The notes beneath the pieces are model-generated. The model was given only the letters and a program-made list of their open reading frames with translations. It was not told where the DNA came from and ran no database searches. Both the position numbers and the translations under genes were made by a program. From Gnomoniopsis sp. IMI 355080 (taxonomy: Eukaryota; Ascomycota; Sordariomycetes; Diaporthales; Gnomoniaceae): a stretch of 16,880 nucleotides of DNA. The DNA lies in the NCBI GenBank assembly GCA_027946555.1, contig JAPEVC010000406.1, positions 1-16,880 on the forward strand, in the 5' to 3' direction. Below are positions 1 to 10,169 of the stretch, piece after piece. Every line of letters begins with the position of its first letter. The first letter of the stretch is position 1.

Positions 1-426
1 CCGGACAATCAAGCAATTGACCGCTTAGCTGCGTCATGGGCAAGGTCAGTTGATGGCCCGTCTTTTTCGTTCGAGGACCCTGCATAAGGGACAAAGTGGA
101 GCCTTGGGGTCCAGCCTCGTCTGAAGACGGTCGTTCAGCAATTCCGTACCTTTTTGGCAGCGGGTGGAGAAATCGAAACGGTCAAGAGTGGATCAGATCA
201 AACGTTGTCTTCAGATGTATAGCCTCTATTTTTTGCGTTACCCCGCGGGCCTCTTCAATAGTTCCATGGTGATTCCCACCGTTTCGCCAAGCTCCCATCT
301 GCCGGTGTCCATGTCCTTAGCGGTCCTTGTATCGGCCCTAAAGAGGAGGGCACGAGATCATGGAGATATTGCCTCATGAGATGGTGCTATAAAACCCTAT
401 AAAGATCAGGCGGACCAGGCGGTAAT

Positions 427-510
427 TTGTTCGGTTTTGAAGTTCCGTGGTGCCTTTCCCGATGCGGATTTGTTTCGGTCTTGAAATTCCGTTGGGTGCA
501 GTTCCCGAAT
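427..510. repeat. Degenerate two-unit direct repeat, period about 43 bp
   Basis: Unit one starts at 427 (TTGTTCGGTTTTGAAGTTCC) and unit two at 470 (TTGTTTCGGTCTTGAAATTC). Both continue through a GT-rich stretch into TTCCCGA. A third partial match, TTCTTGTTTTGAAAT, starts near 521. The units differ by several substitutions and small indels, so this is an old duplication. Confidence 0.6.
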
Positions 511-1741
511 TCTGTTCTTTTTCTTGTTTTGAAATATATCCCATCTCACCTCAAGTTTCATCAACTCGCGACGGCCGATCAAGTACGAGCTGACTAGACA
601 AGCAAGACGCGACAGTAGCAAGGCTGCAACATGAATTTCACCCGAGCGTCGACGTCGCGTATTTGTGTGTGCGTGTATAGAGAAGATTCATCTAATCAAT
701 GGTAGCTTGAACTAGACGGGGTTTTAGCCGCCAGCCATAACTACCACTGGCTGATCGTATTCCGTTAGACTGTTCCGAGTGCGAACTGGAAGCTCCTTGG
801 CAGCATGGTGAAGTCAGCTGGGCGGAGCTCCACCGAAAAAACTGCGAAGAAGCACCAGGTCACGAAACGGCGGCGTCTGTGTGGTTAGCCCCGCTGATTC
901 AGTGGGTACATGTACTTTTAGTGCGCAAATCCTCTGTGCTCTACGCTAAAATCTGGCACCCGACGGGACGTTCAGAGGGGATGGACAGTACCATACTACA
1001 GTAGTGTGTAAATGCTGTTTTTAGTTTCCGTTTGGATCTCAAAGGTTCTTCCCTGGTGACCGGACATAGTCTCGGCTATGGCTCCTCGTTTAGGAAGAGC
1101 AGCTACTTGTGTAAAAGCAGCATCGGGCCGGTTTGGGAAGGTTATGTAAACACTCGGCGAGTTTTTGAGAAAAAGCCCTTCGGATCCTCGCCGACACACA
1201 GTAAAATATGAATGATGCATGACCGTGAAGCGCGTCGATGCTGCTTGCGCGTTTTGCCATGGCGATCAGCTCTAAACGTTTGGATTCCTTGGTGAACCCT
1301 TGACAACTGACAACAGTACAAGCACTAAAGAATATCCACACGACTCGACTAGTAGCTAAACATCAATTAGATCAAATGGTAAAATGACTTGTGCCCTTGT
1401 GGCGAGTCTGTCCAGGTACTTCACTATGACCCCCGACAAGTACCATCTTGAATAGCCAAGTTCCTAGGGAGCAACTGATCACCGAAACTCGACATTCGAA
1501 TCACTCTGTCAATCACGAGGGACAGATCATGACGGCGGGAATTGACAGCCGTGCGGCCAAACAGGGGCAAACAAGGCATGATAGCCTCCTTTTCCCCAGA
1601 ATTTACCAAGCGGGCAAGATGGTCCATCGACGAAAACAGGTAGCTATCTGGTAAATCCGGGGTAACAAGATGATGTCCTTGGCTGCTCACAAGGGGACAA
1701 AAGTGATGACGTCGTTGAAGTGAGTGATGTGGATGTCTGAA

Positions 1742-1751
1742 GGGGGGGGGG
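1742..1751. repeat. Poly-G tract (10 G)
   Basis: The only plus-strand G run of eight or more that I found, against nine C runs. Confidence 0.85.
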
Positions 1752-2965
1752 TGCGCGTTCAACGCAAGGGCCCCATTCCCGTTCTGCAAGGTTTGACAAC
1801 GATTGAACGCGAGCCGTCCTCTTGGCTCCCTTTGTTCCTTGCTTGTGAGACTCTGCGTTTCATTCGAAATGGTATTCTTCTTCTGTTCATGATTCAGGGC
1901 ATATGCACATCTGCGACTGGTCCAGACTCTTTTAAGCGGAGCCGCATCTGGGCCAAGGTCGCTTGGATGTAAAAGACCCTGAGACCGCGACATGACTTTT
2001 TTTTACCTCTCGCCACTTGTAACATAACGATGACGGAATCTTCATACTCGGACGAACTGCAAATTCCTCAAAATGTGTATCAACAAGGCCACGCACAAGC
2101 AGAACTTTGTCTGAGTTTTGACTCGTAGACTGGGGTGCATACCATGTTGCAGCGCGCACGCTCTCACAACACAAAAACATGGGGAGGGCTCTCGACAAAG
2201 ATCAAGATCTGAAGGGCGCTAGAAGATTTCTAGAAGCTTTTGTCGAGGGTGCGCCACACAGACCGGATTGTCCGGTAGGCGTTCCGGCGACAGAAGGTGT
2301 GGGAGGTCGGAGTCAGGAGGTCTCACTAGCCCGGGCTGCCGGGAACGGTTGGCTCACATTGAATTCACACAAAAGAATCGTCGTTGTTGATGACCGTGTC
2401 GGGCATGATGGCTAGTCGTCAAGGGAAGAATATTCAAGCGGTCATTTCTTAGCAGCTTCACACACCGTCACGTTGCCGTTTGTTGCATCAATTCTTGGAG
2501 CGCATGGAACGTCCCTGAATTAGTCTGGTCTACCACTGCGATGGCAAGTTTCGAACCGCAAGCGGATTGTCCATAGGGGGAGAAACGGTTGGCGGGGAGG
2601 ATAGACTGGGAGCTGACCCAACCGATGGCCGTAGGACACACCTGTCGAAGTTGATTGCTTGGACATTGTTGCGCCAAGCGTCATATTGCGCGGGAGGCTG
2701 GTTCGGTTCAGCACCAATGAGTTCAATGCCGTGCCCTGCAAGACTACAATCTCCAACGCGGGACACGCCAATCAATTGGTGGGTGAGCTATTGCACCGCC
2801 CTACGGACACAAAAAAGTCATACCTCGTGTCGGACAATCCCAACAGATGCGCAATAGATGGAGTGGTTCGGGATGATCATGTATTGGTCTGGACTCGTTG
2901 CTGGGGACGGGATGGTCCTGACAGTCTGTTCAGTAACTATGCAATTGCTGGTATGGTATCCGACG

Positions 2966-2983
2966 TGCGTACCTAGGTACGCA
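2966..2983. repeat. Perfect 18-bp palindrome TGCGTACCTAGGTACGCA
   Basis: The sequence equals its own reverse complement over 18 bp, centred on CCTAGG. Three more GTAC tetramers follow at 3003, 3019 and 3032, giving five GTAC in 67 bp. This is the same core seen in the promoter cluster near 12640-12710. No nearby gene can be tied to it. Confidence 0.8.
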
Positions 2984-3295
2984 TTCAAAGGGGTGCTTCC
3001 CGGTACAGCATGTCGACAGTACATTGAGGCGGTACATCGGCGCCTCTCTAAATTTGGTAGACTCGAGTGGGCAGCCATCCTCCTTGTTCAGAACACCCGA
3101 AAGTCGAACTTCGGCTGAACCTCCAAAATCATCGCCACATGAGCTGACGAACCACATTGCAACTCGAGACGCCAGACTCTTCTCGACCCAAAGTGTTCCC
3201 GTGTTCGATAACGCGTTCATGAGATCGTTCTTATGTCATGTTGTTCATGCCGAACGACAAGATAATTACCTATAGATTTGCTCATCACATTCGCG

Positions 3296-3440
3296 CCTAG
3301 GCCCTAGCGGCAGTGGCGCCGAGACGGTGGCCCCGGGAATAGCAGCCAGGCGCGTTTCCACCATTCCCGGGCCTGAGCCGGTCGTACTCCGGCCGCCGTT
3401 TTGTTCTGGGCCATCGGCGACAAGTGGGCCCGTAGGGCAA
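3296..3440. other. GC-rich block with inverted repeat
   Basis: This stretch is visibly richer in G and C than its surroundings. It contains a 9-bp perfect inverted repeat, CCCGGGAAT at 3332-3340 and ATTCCCGGG at 3363-3371, separated by 22 nt. The pairing can extend outward with one bulged base through GGCC/GGCC. No coding frame is evident. It could be a structured transcript or just local GC bias. Confidence 0.5.
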
Positions 3441-3699
3441 GTGTACCACAGAAATTCCTGAGACGGACTGCTCTTATTTTAGTTAGACTCCTGCATTATG
3501 GATGTACTTTGGCCAAGAGGTACCTATCAATTCCGTCCTAACGGCCGCACCTTTTGACGTGCGCTGGCGGGAATGACAAGGCGGTGACCATGCATGTTGG
3601 TGATTTGTACACTTTTGACACACTACTTGGCCCATGAGATCGTGAGACGCAGTGAGTCCCGTTCTGGGCAGGGCGCACCTTAATCTGTATGCACCCAAG

Positions 3700-3709
3700 C
3701 CCCCCCCCC
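3700..3709. repeat. Poly-C tract (10 C)
   Basis: Ten C followed by five A and GGGCCC. Confidence 0.85.
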
Positions 3710-4005
3710 AAAAAGGGCCCTCCGCAAGGATCAGCGGCGAGGCAAAGAGATTCACTTATTACTACACCACTTGGCAAACACCCCCCAACTGCGAGGTTGA
3801 CATGCTGACCATCAACTACTGGTATGGGGAGCACCGGAACCGGGGATCGCTTGCAGACAGCCACGTCAAAAGACAGTCATAAAAGTCGGTGAGCGTCTCC
3901 AAGAGGGTGTTGGGGAGTGGGAAATGGGTGTGGTCCTGTGAGCAGGTTTGGGTTTGAGAACGCCAGAATGACGGGCAGCTGCTGCAAGATAACGCAAGGC
4001 TTATC

Positions 4006-4037
4006 GAGAGGAGAGAGAGACAGAGAGAGAAAGAGAA
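4006..4037. repeat. GA-rich purine tract
   Basis: Thirty-two bases are almost purely purine, dominated by GA dinucleotides and interrupted by one C. It lies 36 bp before a CATCC tandem repeat. Such tracts are common microsatellites and can adopt triplex structures. Confidence 0.8.
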
Positions 4038-4072
4038 CACGACCCCTCCATCACAAGCTTTTGGAGCAACGG

Positions 4073-4116
4073 CATCCATCCACCCATCCACCCATCCACC
4101 CATCCATCCATCCATC
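4073..4116. repeat. CATC/CACC tandem repeat
   Basis: Forty-four bases are built from four-base units CATC and CACC (CATCCATCCACCCATCCACC and onward). The reverse strand reads as Asp-Gly-Trp-Met repeats in one frame, which explains the apparently open frames here. It is a compound tetranucleotide microsatellite. Confidence 0.9.
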
Positions 4117-5301
4117 TTATGGAGGGGTAGGTTGCGTGCAGCAAGCCCACTACAGGACAGGTGCCGATGTACTGATGTCGCAAGCTTTGATGTCCTGCAT
4201 TAGCATAGTAACTCGGAAATTTATCGAATTTATCGAGGACCCGTTCATCGCGGAATTGATCGCGGGTTTCATCCACAATGACATGGCACTACTGAAGTCT
4301 CCCATCCATTATCGTTCTGGTACCTAATGTTGGACGATAGATTCTTGCTATCTCTTTGGTACTAAGCGTATAGCTCCTCCTTGCATAGCAATGGATATCA
4401 GAGAAACGGGACAGAGCTCACATGTGATTGGCAGTCGAGTCTCGTCTTCTTTTTCTTGCTCATCCACCAAAGTAGCAAATGCAAAGGCAAAGTCCCCACG
4501 CGCACGTAACGTACCTGAATTTACTATGCATGCTCTCCTCATCATGTGCCGATTGAGTCTCCGAACTACCAAAAGTTTGAAGAAATTAAAGCCAGTGCCT
4601 GCCTGCCGATCATTCAAAATAGCACCGTAGATCCCAAAACGGGTCAGCTCATGAGGAGAGTGAATCACGGCAATACCTCGAGACAAGCGGTGATAGACCG
4701 CCGCCCCGGCAACCTGGGAGCCGGCATCACCAGCGTCTTCTGCCGTGTTCTCCTGCATATGTCCTGCCTTGTCTCTCTCCTTGTGGCGCTCTTGGTTTGC
4801 TGCATCTGCAGACTCAGGCCCCCCTGCCCCAGCTGCCCTGGGGGACCTAAGTACTCTCTCTCTGTTGCAGCCACACTTTCATCTCCCAAAAAGCACATCT
4901 GGGAGGGTGTTTATTATATGGCAATGTAGCTAAAGTGTTGAAATTCAATCTTGAGGTCTAGAGGACTTTCGAGGCTGCATTTAGTCCTGCGCATCTGCTG
5001 CCATTGGACAGCTTACACCAAAAGCCCGTTCGTCATCTGGTGAACTGTAAGTACATACTAAAGTGCAACATCATGCGGGCCTAAAATCATAGTGGAAAAA
5101 GAAAAAGAAACATGACTCCCGGGGAAGCTCGCAGTGTACTGCGTCTAGACGGGGATGCCGGTCCCGGTGATCCGGGCCGCCAGACGTGCTGCTGGCTCAC
5201 ATGGCCGGTCTGGAATTCTTGGGGGCATCTGGTCTCACGTAGCCCGCAAGGCTCAACCTCATCTGACTCGAGAAATATTCACAAACTTTCAAAGCAAAGC
5301 T

Positions 5302-5312
5302 CCCCCCCCCCC
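5302..5312. repeat. Poly-C tract (11 C)
   Basis: Uninterrupted run of eleven C on the plus strand, one of nine plus-strand C runs of eight or more in the window. Length is prone to sequencing error. Confidence 0.85.
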
Positions 5313-5627
5313 GCTTGTTGCACAAACGACCCTTTGCGACGTCACGAGAAAACGAACTACTGACCTTCTTCGTTCCACCGGCCCCTCCATCGTCACGTAC
5401 ATAGCATCTTCCAGAAGGTCTGAGAAAGCTGTAATTACCCTCAAGATGCAGCTAACCCCCCTCCCCGGGTACTTCTCCTTCTCCCAGGTAATCGGCGGTG
5501 CGAGGGCCGCGACGGCAGGCATATGTCGTGCTCAAGACTTGATGCTTGACGCCAGACCGCCTTAGTCGTGAGAAGGTGAAGGGTGGGTTGGTGGAAGACG
5601 CTGTTTGATCAAACGCTGGAGCCGCCC

Positions 5628-5641
5628 TTTTTTTTTTTTTT
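5628..5641. repeat. Poly-T tract (14 T)
   Basis: Uninterrupted run of fourteen T on the plus strand, directly after GCCGCCC. No adjoining retroelement body or target-site duplication is visible. Confidence 0.85.
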
Positions 5642-5907
5642 CCACACACGAGCCCGAGTACACTGCAGGGCTGGAAATAATAGGGCAGCTGCAGCAGATC
5701 ATCGCCAACAGACCCTGCAGCTCCGGCGCATGATCACCACGCCTTTCTTTTTTCTTCTTCCCTCGAGGCCCGGGCGGGAAGGGATAGACAGAGCCAGCCA
5801 CAGGGCTCCCCGGGTTCTTGCAACGTGGGACAACGTGTTTGCAACGATGCAGTGTGCCTTTCTTCCTCCTGTCTAAGGGGGGAGCATCACGCACCTGCTC
5901 CTGTTTT

Positions 5908-5925
5908 TTCTTCTTCTTCTTCTTC
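5908..5925. repeat. (TTC)6 microsatellite
   Basis: Six perfect TTC units preceded by additional T residues; translates as Ser, Phe or Lys runs in spurious frames. Confidence 0.9.
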
Positions 5926-6640
5926 ATCGCCGATGGTTGTCGCACTGCAGTTGCTAATCGCGCATGTATGTCCTACTCCGGAAAGAAGAAAAAACGGCTG
6001 TCCCATGAAACCCAATCCTCAATGGCCAGCGAACATCGTGTGGGGGTTCAATGACAATAGCTGGGGTGGTGGTTGAAAAAGGGAGGGTCGACAACAGCCC
6101 GTTACCCCGGATTTCATGTTCCAATTCGGCCGAGTGGATTGCCTAATGTCGTAAACCACGGGCCGAGGCGAATATGCGCCCTTGTTGCTCCTGCTGCTAC
6201 CTTCCTACTTCCTCATCCTCCTCTTCTCGGGACATACCTATCATAAAGCACAGCTCATAATGGCCCGGAACCCCCTCCCCCCCGGGGGAGGACCCCCTCT
6301 CATTTCTAGATAGATACCATTATGCAACAGACCTTCCCGAAACCCCACCTACCCGCCGAGATGACTTTGCTAACAGGGCGTCGGGCTCACCCGCAAGTGG
6401 GAATTCTCCTATCTCTGCTACTCAGAGCCGATGCCCCACGCGCCTCTGTCACTGCAAACGGGCGCCCGAGCTGAAGATGACATGATGCACACCCACTTTG
6501 AGAAACCCATGCATGTTGACATGCCCATCAATCAGCCCCAACTTCCGTCCCGGAGAATAATTCCTGACAGCGGCATCGGTTCGCTGCCCCCCCCTTTCTA
6601 CCGTGGGGTGGGCGGGTGACAAACAGGTGTCCCCCCATGG

Positions 6641-6657
6641 AACAACAACAACAACAA
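6641..6657. repeat. (AAC)5 microsatellite
   Basis: Five AAC units plus AA. On the other strand it encodes a run of Val in a spurious frame. Confidence 0.9.
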
Positions 6658-6959
6658 AGGGAAATGAATTTGACAAAACTCTATAACATATTGGCCCCCC
6701 GTATCCACACCCTCTCAGGGCTATCACGCATGCCCTCCCATCGGGCCCCGTTACAGCTGTAACATCCCGCGCAACAACAAGGGCTGGCTAGAAGGGGGAG
6801 AAGCTGCGTGGACGACAACGGCGGTAGACAAACGTGGGTGACGGGGTTCAAACTCCTGCATGCGCTGGACCGGCGGTGAACGTCTCAGCTCTTGTTTCTC
6901 TCATCAGGGAGGAAACGGGGAGGAGCGCGTCATCTCCGGTGATGTGGGTTTTTTTGTTT

Positions 6960-6977
6960 GGTGGTGGTGGTGGTGGT
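6960..6977. repeat. (GGT)6 microsatellite
   Basis: Six GGT units. The last bases form the outer part of the 5' arm of the hairpin at 6973-7016, so the hairpin borders and overlaps the microsatellite. Confidence 0.9.
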
Positions 6978-7016
6978 CGTGCGGCGTGCCAGCTCAATCT
7001 CACGCCGCACGACCAC
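6973..7016. repeat. Perfect 16-bp inverted repeat (hairpin) with 12-nt loop
   Basis: The left arm GTGGTCGTGCGGCGTG (6973-6988) is the exact reverse complement of the right arm CACGCCGCACGACCAC (7001-7016). The loop is CCAGCTCAATCT. The stem is GC-rich with no mismatch, so it would fold very stably as RNA and could cruciform as DNA. No T-tract follows directly, so it does not resemble a Pol III terminator. Function is unknown. Confidence 0.9.
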
Positions 7017-7340
7017 TTCTCTCCATCTCGATCTCGGGGTAAACAGGGGAGATATTAGAGAGATAAACAGGGACAAAAGACAAAGATAGACAAAAAAGGA
7101 ATAGAAGGGCCGTCGTGTCAATATCGGTGAACGTAAAATAGCAAAAGGTCAAAAAGTCGGATAGTCAGATTCAGGCCCAAACAGCCAAGGAAGAAAACTG
7201 AATAGTTGCGTCCATAGTAAAACACCAACAACCATCCTACCCCGTCCTCTCTCTCACCTTGGCAATAGGAAGTATTGGGTCAACCAAATTGCTAAATTCC
7301 GCCGTAAATAGACGTAGATCAAACTTGACAGCTGCAAGGA

Positions 7341-7350
7341 CCCCCCCCCC
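7341..7350. repeat. Poly-C tract (10 C)
   Basis: Uninterrupted run of ten C on the plus strand, followed by ACCCCAAAA. Confidence 0.85.
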
Positions 7351-7857
7351 ACCCCAAAATCCACCGCATAAATTCTCCTGCTCCTGAACATCACATCCGC
7401 GCGCACGCGACCTTACCCCCACCGGGGCTAGCATTCGGTTGTCGAATCTTGTCATGAGTGACTTGTACCTAGGACATGATATCGGCTACCGAGCGTCGTT
7501 GTTTCTCTCTTCTCTTTATCGAAATTTGGTCCGTTACACAAGGGCGGAACACGTCCCTTTCTGGTTGGTTCTAGGGAAGGAGAGGGGGTGATGAAGGGCT
7601 TGCTATAGCGCCTTGTGGTTGGTTGCAAACAGGTACATTTCGTAGCAAAGACAGCAACTATTTGCCTGATACAGGTTACCTTTCAGGGGCAATTGCGAAG
7701 ATTTCCCATTTTGATCCTCCGAGCATTGTTGCAGGCTTGCAGGAGACAACTGTTTTTTTCTGGGTTCTTCTTCAACATCTCGTCATGCGAGGAGAGAAGA
7801 AGGAGCAATTGCTCCATATTCCTCTCTCCCTCCACCACCATCATCCCTCCCTTGGCT

Positions 7858-7868
7858 CCCCCCCCCCC
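7858..7868. repeat. Poly-C tract (11 C)
   Basis: Uninterrupted run of eleven C at the end of a longer pyrimidine-rich stretch. Confidence 0.85.
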
Positions 7869-8146
7869 ACTCATTGAGAAGTACCAGGTGCGGCTGGGTT
7901 AGGTAAAAACAGTACATATTTTGCAAAAACCAGGTCCCTTCCCTCAATTTGGCCCAACCAACATCATGACAAATGGATCGAGGTGCAATCGAGAACAAAC
8001 TCGTCCGCGCGTGCGTGGAGTCTTTTCTCTCGGTCGTTGGCCGGTTCGCGACCCTCGGTCAAGCGCAAGGGCACCTGCAGCACAGCCCTAACTCTTGTTA
8101 CATTTGCACAGTTTCGATAAGACCCCACTGAGGAGTATTTTTACCT

Positions 8147-8280
8147 AAGTAAAAGACAATGATATATAAAAAAGAAGATAAAAACAACAAAAAAAGAAAT
8201 AGTCCTACCTCGCAAAATGAACCACTTCTAGTCTGCTGAACATCAAGAAATAAAAAACAAAACAAAGGTCAAAAGCCTAG
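8147..8280 (+). promoter_or_regulatory. A-rich block with TATATAAA, weak promoter candidate
   Basis: The plus strand is strongly A-rich and contains TATATAAAAAAG at about 8162, like a TATA box fused to a poly(dA:dT) tract. A pyrimidine-rich stretch follows (about 8314-8343), then a well-placed ATG at 8398 in context CTACCATG. The frame from that ATG is only 51 codons, ends at TGA near 8553, and has no known motif. It may be a promoter for an unannotated transcript or simply AT-rich spacer. Confidence 0.2.
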
Positions 8281-9699
8281 AACGTCTTGTTCTTGCACCC
8301 CCACAAAGAACTAGACTCACTCACTCAACCCTCTCCCCTCCCAAAAAGTACCTGCCCTTACTAGTAGACGCCCAAACGGAAACTGAGTCCAGCTACCATG
8401 TACTTTGATTACTCTGTACTTGATATGTATTTTTTTTTACTTAGAGCTAAACTAACTCTGTCCCTGTCTCCCCAATATCAACTCCCAACCCCCGGGTTCG
8501 CCCAGCGCAATGGTAAAAAGAAAGCACGGGCTTTTTTTTTGGTACAAAGTTGAACGTTCGCGCGTACCAACCGAACACATGGGACATTCTTACCCGCCGT
8601 TTTGGAAAGTCGGCGCCGGGTTTCCCGATAGAGCGGTTCCCTTGCCCCCCCCGGCCCCCCTGCATCGCACGCCATTCATTGATAAGTTAACTTGGGACTC
8701 TATCACATGCCAATCGAGCTTCACATGCGTTGGTGTGACTTTTGGGGCCGGCCGTTTCCTCCTACGATAGCCCGGGATGGGGTCAAAGTAACCTTTTTTT
8801 ATCCACTACTGTTGCTAGTAAAATGGACGACAATTTTATTCACAGCTCCACTACAGGTTGCGATGCTGCATTTTTTTTTGGTTCTATTCCAAAAAAAAAA
8901 AAAATATACACAGTACAGATACTGTAGCACTGAGACAAAGGAAAAGAGAGAATAAAGTCTTTCAATGCTCGCTTTTTCCCACGGCCCTTTTATGGAGTCT
9001 CCACTTGCCTCACCATATCAAAGCAGGCATGGCAGGGTCCCCCAAAGGGAGGACCAAAAAAAAAATCATCGAAAAAAATCTCTTCGCGTGCACGCACGCC
9101 CGCACGTGGAAACTTGTCACTCTTATGTGGGGATTATTGTTCTTGATTGCGGCTCCGCGTTTTTATGGGGCTGAAAGTTCACTTTCCGATCCTTTTTGAA
9201 CAACTCGCCATTTCATGACTTTTCCTTGGATTTTCATTGGGCAAAAAGAAGTCGGCTGTTGGTTGGCAACGAACCACTGCGTAGTCAGTCGTTTGGGGGG
9301 ATTGGGAATTGCAACATCAAGGGTTCGTAATTATGACAGCGACTGAGTAAAGAGTCACGACAAGGTCACTATGCATAGAAGGAACAAGAATATCGATGAT
9401 GGATCAGGTTTGCTATTTTTTTGGTACTTGTCCGTATCAAGCCTCACTAGTTGAGGGTGAAGGGAGGGCTTGTCCTTTTGTGATGCCTTTCTTTTGGGCA
9501 ACGTAACTTTTTCGTCATCCTCTTTACAAAAACTCAAGAACGCACTGGAAGGTCCTTTTATTTTTTTTGGCCTTTTGGTGCAAAGAATCCCAAGCACGCA
9601 GGTCGCCCGGCGTCCCGAGAAGCCACCGTAAAAGTACCGGCCCTTGCGAACGACCTTCTTGCCTTCTTTCCTGTCCTGTGTCCCAAATTTTCGACCCTA
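8281..9699. other. Intergenic DNA rich in A and T homopolymers, no supportable gene
   Basis: Runs of nine T occur near 8429, 8532 and 8871, and fourteen A at 8891-8904. Open frames are short and full of Lys or Phe from these runs. Nothing recognisable is encoded on either strand. Confidence 0.45.
8871..8904. repeat. T9-GG / CC-A14 inverted repeat
   Basis: Nine T plus GG (8871-8881) pair with CC plus the first nine A of a 14-A run (8889-8904), with a 7-nt loop TTCTATT. This makes an 11-bp hairpin with an unpaired A tail. The arms are mostly homopolymer, so chance origin is likely. Confidence 0.7.
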
Positions 9700-10169
9700 G
9701 CATGGAGGGTATCGATGAAAAAACAATAAAAACAATAAAAATAGAAATAAGCAGGAAAAAATTACCCATGCCGTAGCCTCCCATGACAGGACAGGCTGGG
9801 CTGGGAAAGGCATCATGACTGCCCGCAACACACTCCGACTTCTGTCTTCGTTAATTGGAGGCCGTCGCCGACTGATTCTGGCAAACCAGATCCAATACAT
9901 CGTGGTATTAGAAAAGCAAAACACCGCCCCTGATGCGTTGATGTCGTTAGAATAAAACAAAGCCGCTTCGCAATGCTCGTGTCCATATTGATGGCACATG
10001 TACAAGACACTTTTTCCGTGTCCGAATAAAAATGGAAGTCCAGTTTTTCCTGTCCTTTTTTGGGGTATCACTTTTGAAGAAGGTGTGGATGATCTTAGTG
10101 GTAGATGTGGTGATGTGAGGTGATGTGATGACATAGTGTGCCAGGGGAGGATGTTTGGGATGGTGTTGA
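9700..10169 (-). other. Region just downstream of the Mks1-like gene, likely including its 3' UTR
   Basis: The sense strand directly after the stop has a degenerate CATCAC/CACATC repeat (about 10104-10132), then T-rich stretches. A 145-codon minus frame here (about 10134-9697) ends in a run of Leu and Phe encoded by low-complexity T-rich DNA and is probably not a gene. On the plus strand, 9717-9760 is A-rich with two AATAAA hexamers, but no plus-strand gene upstream would use them. I see no clear poly(A) signal for the minus-strand gene. Confidence 0.35.

Larger units (their letters stand above)
1..2960. other. Intergenic DNA, no supportable gene
   Basis: Open frames are all under 190 codons, overlap on both strands, mostly start at GTG or TTG, and show no recognisable motif. 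The only structures I see are the degenerate direct repeat near 427-510, a run of ten G at 1742-1751, and a short inverted repeat ACCGGA-TTG-TCCGGT near 2263-2277. I found no tRNA or rRNA and no transposon protein signature. Confidence 0.5.
3441..6959. other. Intergenic DNA with low-complexity tracts, no supportable gene
   Basis: Open frames reach at most 136 codons, lie on both strands, and owe much of their length to simple repeats (Pro, Lys, Phe or Ser runs translated from poly-C, poly-A or TTC tracts). Splice-like signals appear, for example CTCTCTGTTGCAG ending near 4870 and GTAAGT near 5047, but I could not assemble exons into a recognisable protein. Poly-C, poly-T and microsatellite tracts are listed separately. 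Confidence 0.45.
7017..8146. other. Intergenic DNA, no supportable gene
   Basis: No frame exceeds about 95 codons. Poly-C tracts occur at 7341-7350 and 7858-7868, with pyrimidine-rich stretches near 7241-7257 and 7821-7868. A B-box-like GGTTCGCGACCC occurs near 8042, but no paired tRNA arms surround it. Confidence 0.45.

Noticed and set aside
3816..4327. Frames with Met-Asp-Gly-Trp or His-Pro-Ser repeats
   Set aside because: The repetitive peptide is only the CATC/CACC microsatellite translated.
5047..5092. GTAAGT ... CATAG as a possible 46-nt intron
   Set aside because: Too short, weak branch site, and the flanking frames do not join into a plausible protein.
5155..5945. 136-codon plus and 127-codon minus frames
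   Set aside because: Their length is supported by poly-C, poly-T and TTC tracts read as Pro and Lys runs; no protein family is recognisable.
6126..6166. A-box-like GGCCGAGTGG with partial stem, possible tRNA-Ser
   Set aside because: No B-box or matching acceptor stem follows within tRNA distance; the pairing is a short imperfect hairpin.
6787..6860. B-box-like GGTTCAAACTCC with an A-box-like TGGCTAGAAGG upstream
   Set aside because: Sequences flanking the two boxes do not pair as an acceptor stem, and no anticodon arm is visible.
7890..7902. GGGTTAGG as a telomeric or telomerase-RNA template relic
   Set aside because: Only about one repeat unit is present; a template or telomere tract needs at least one and a half to several units.
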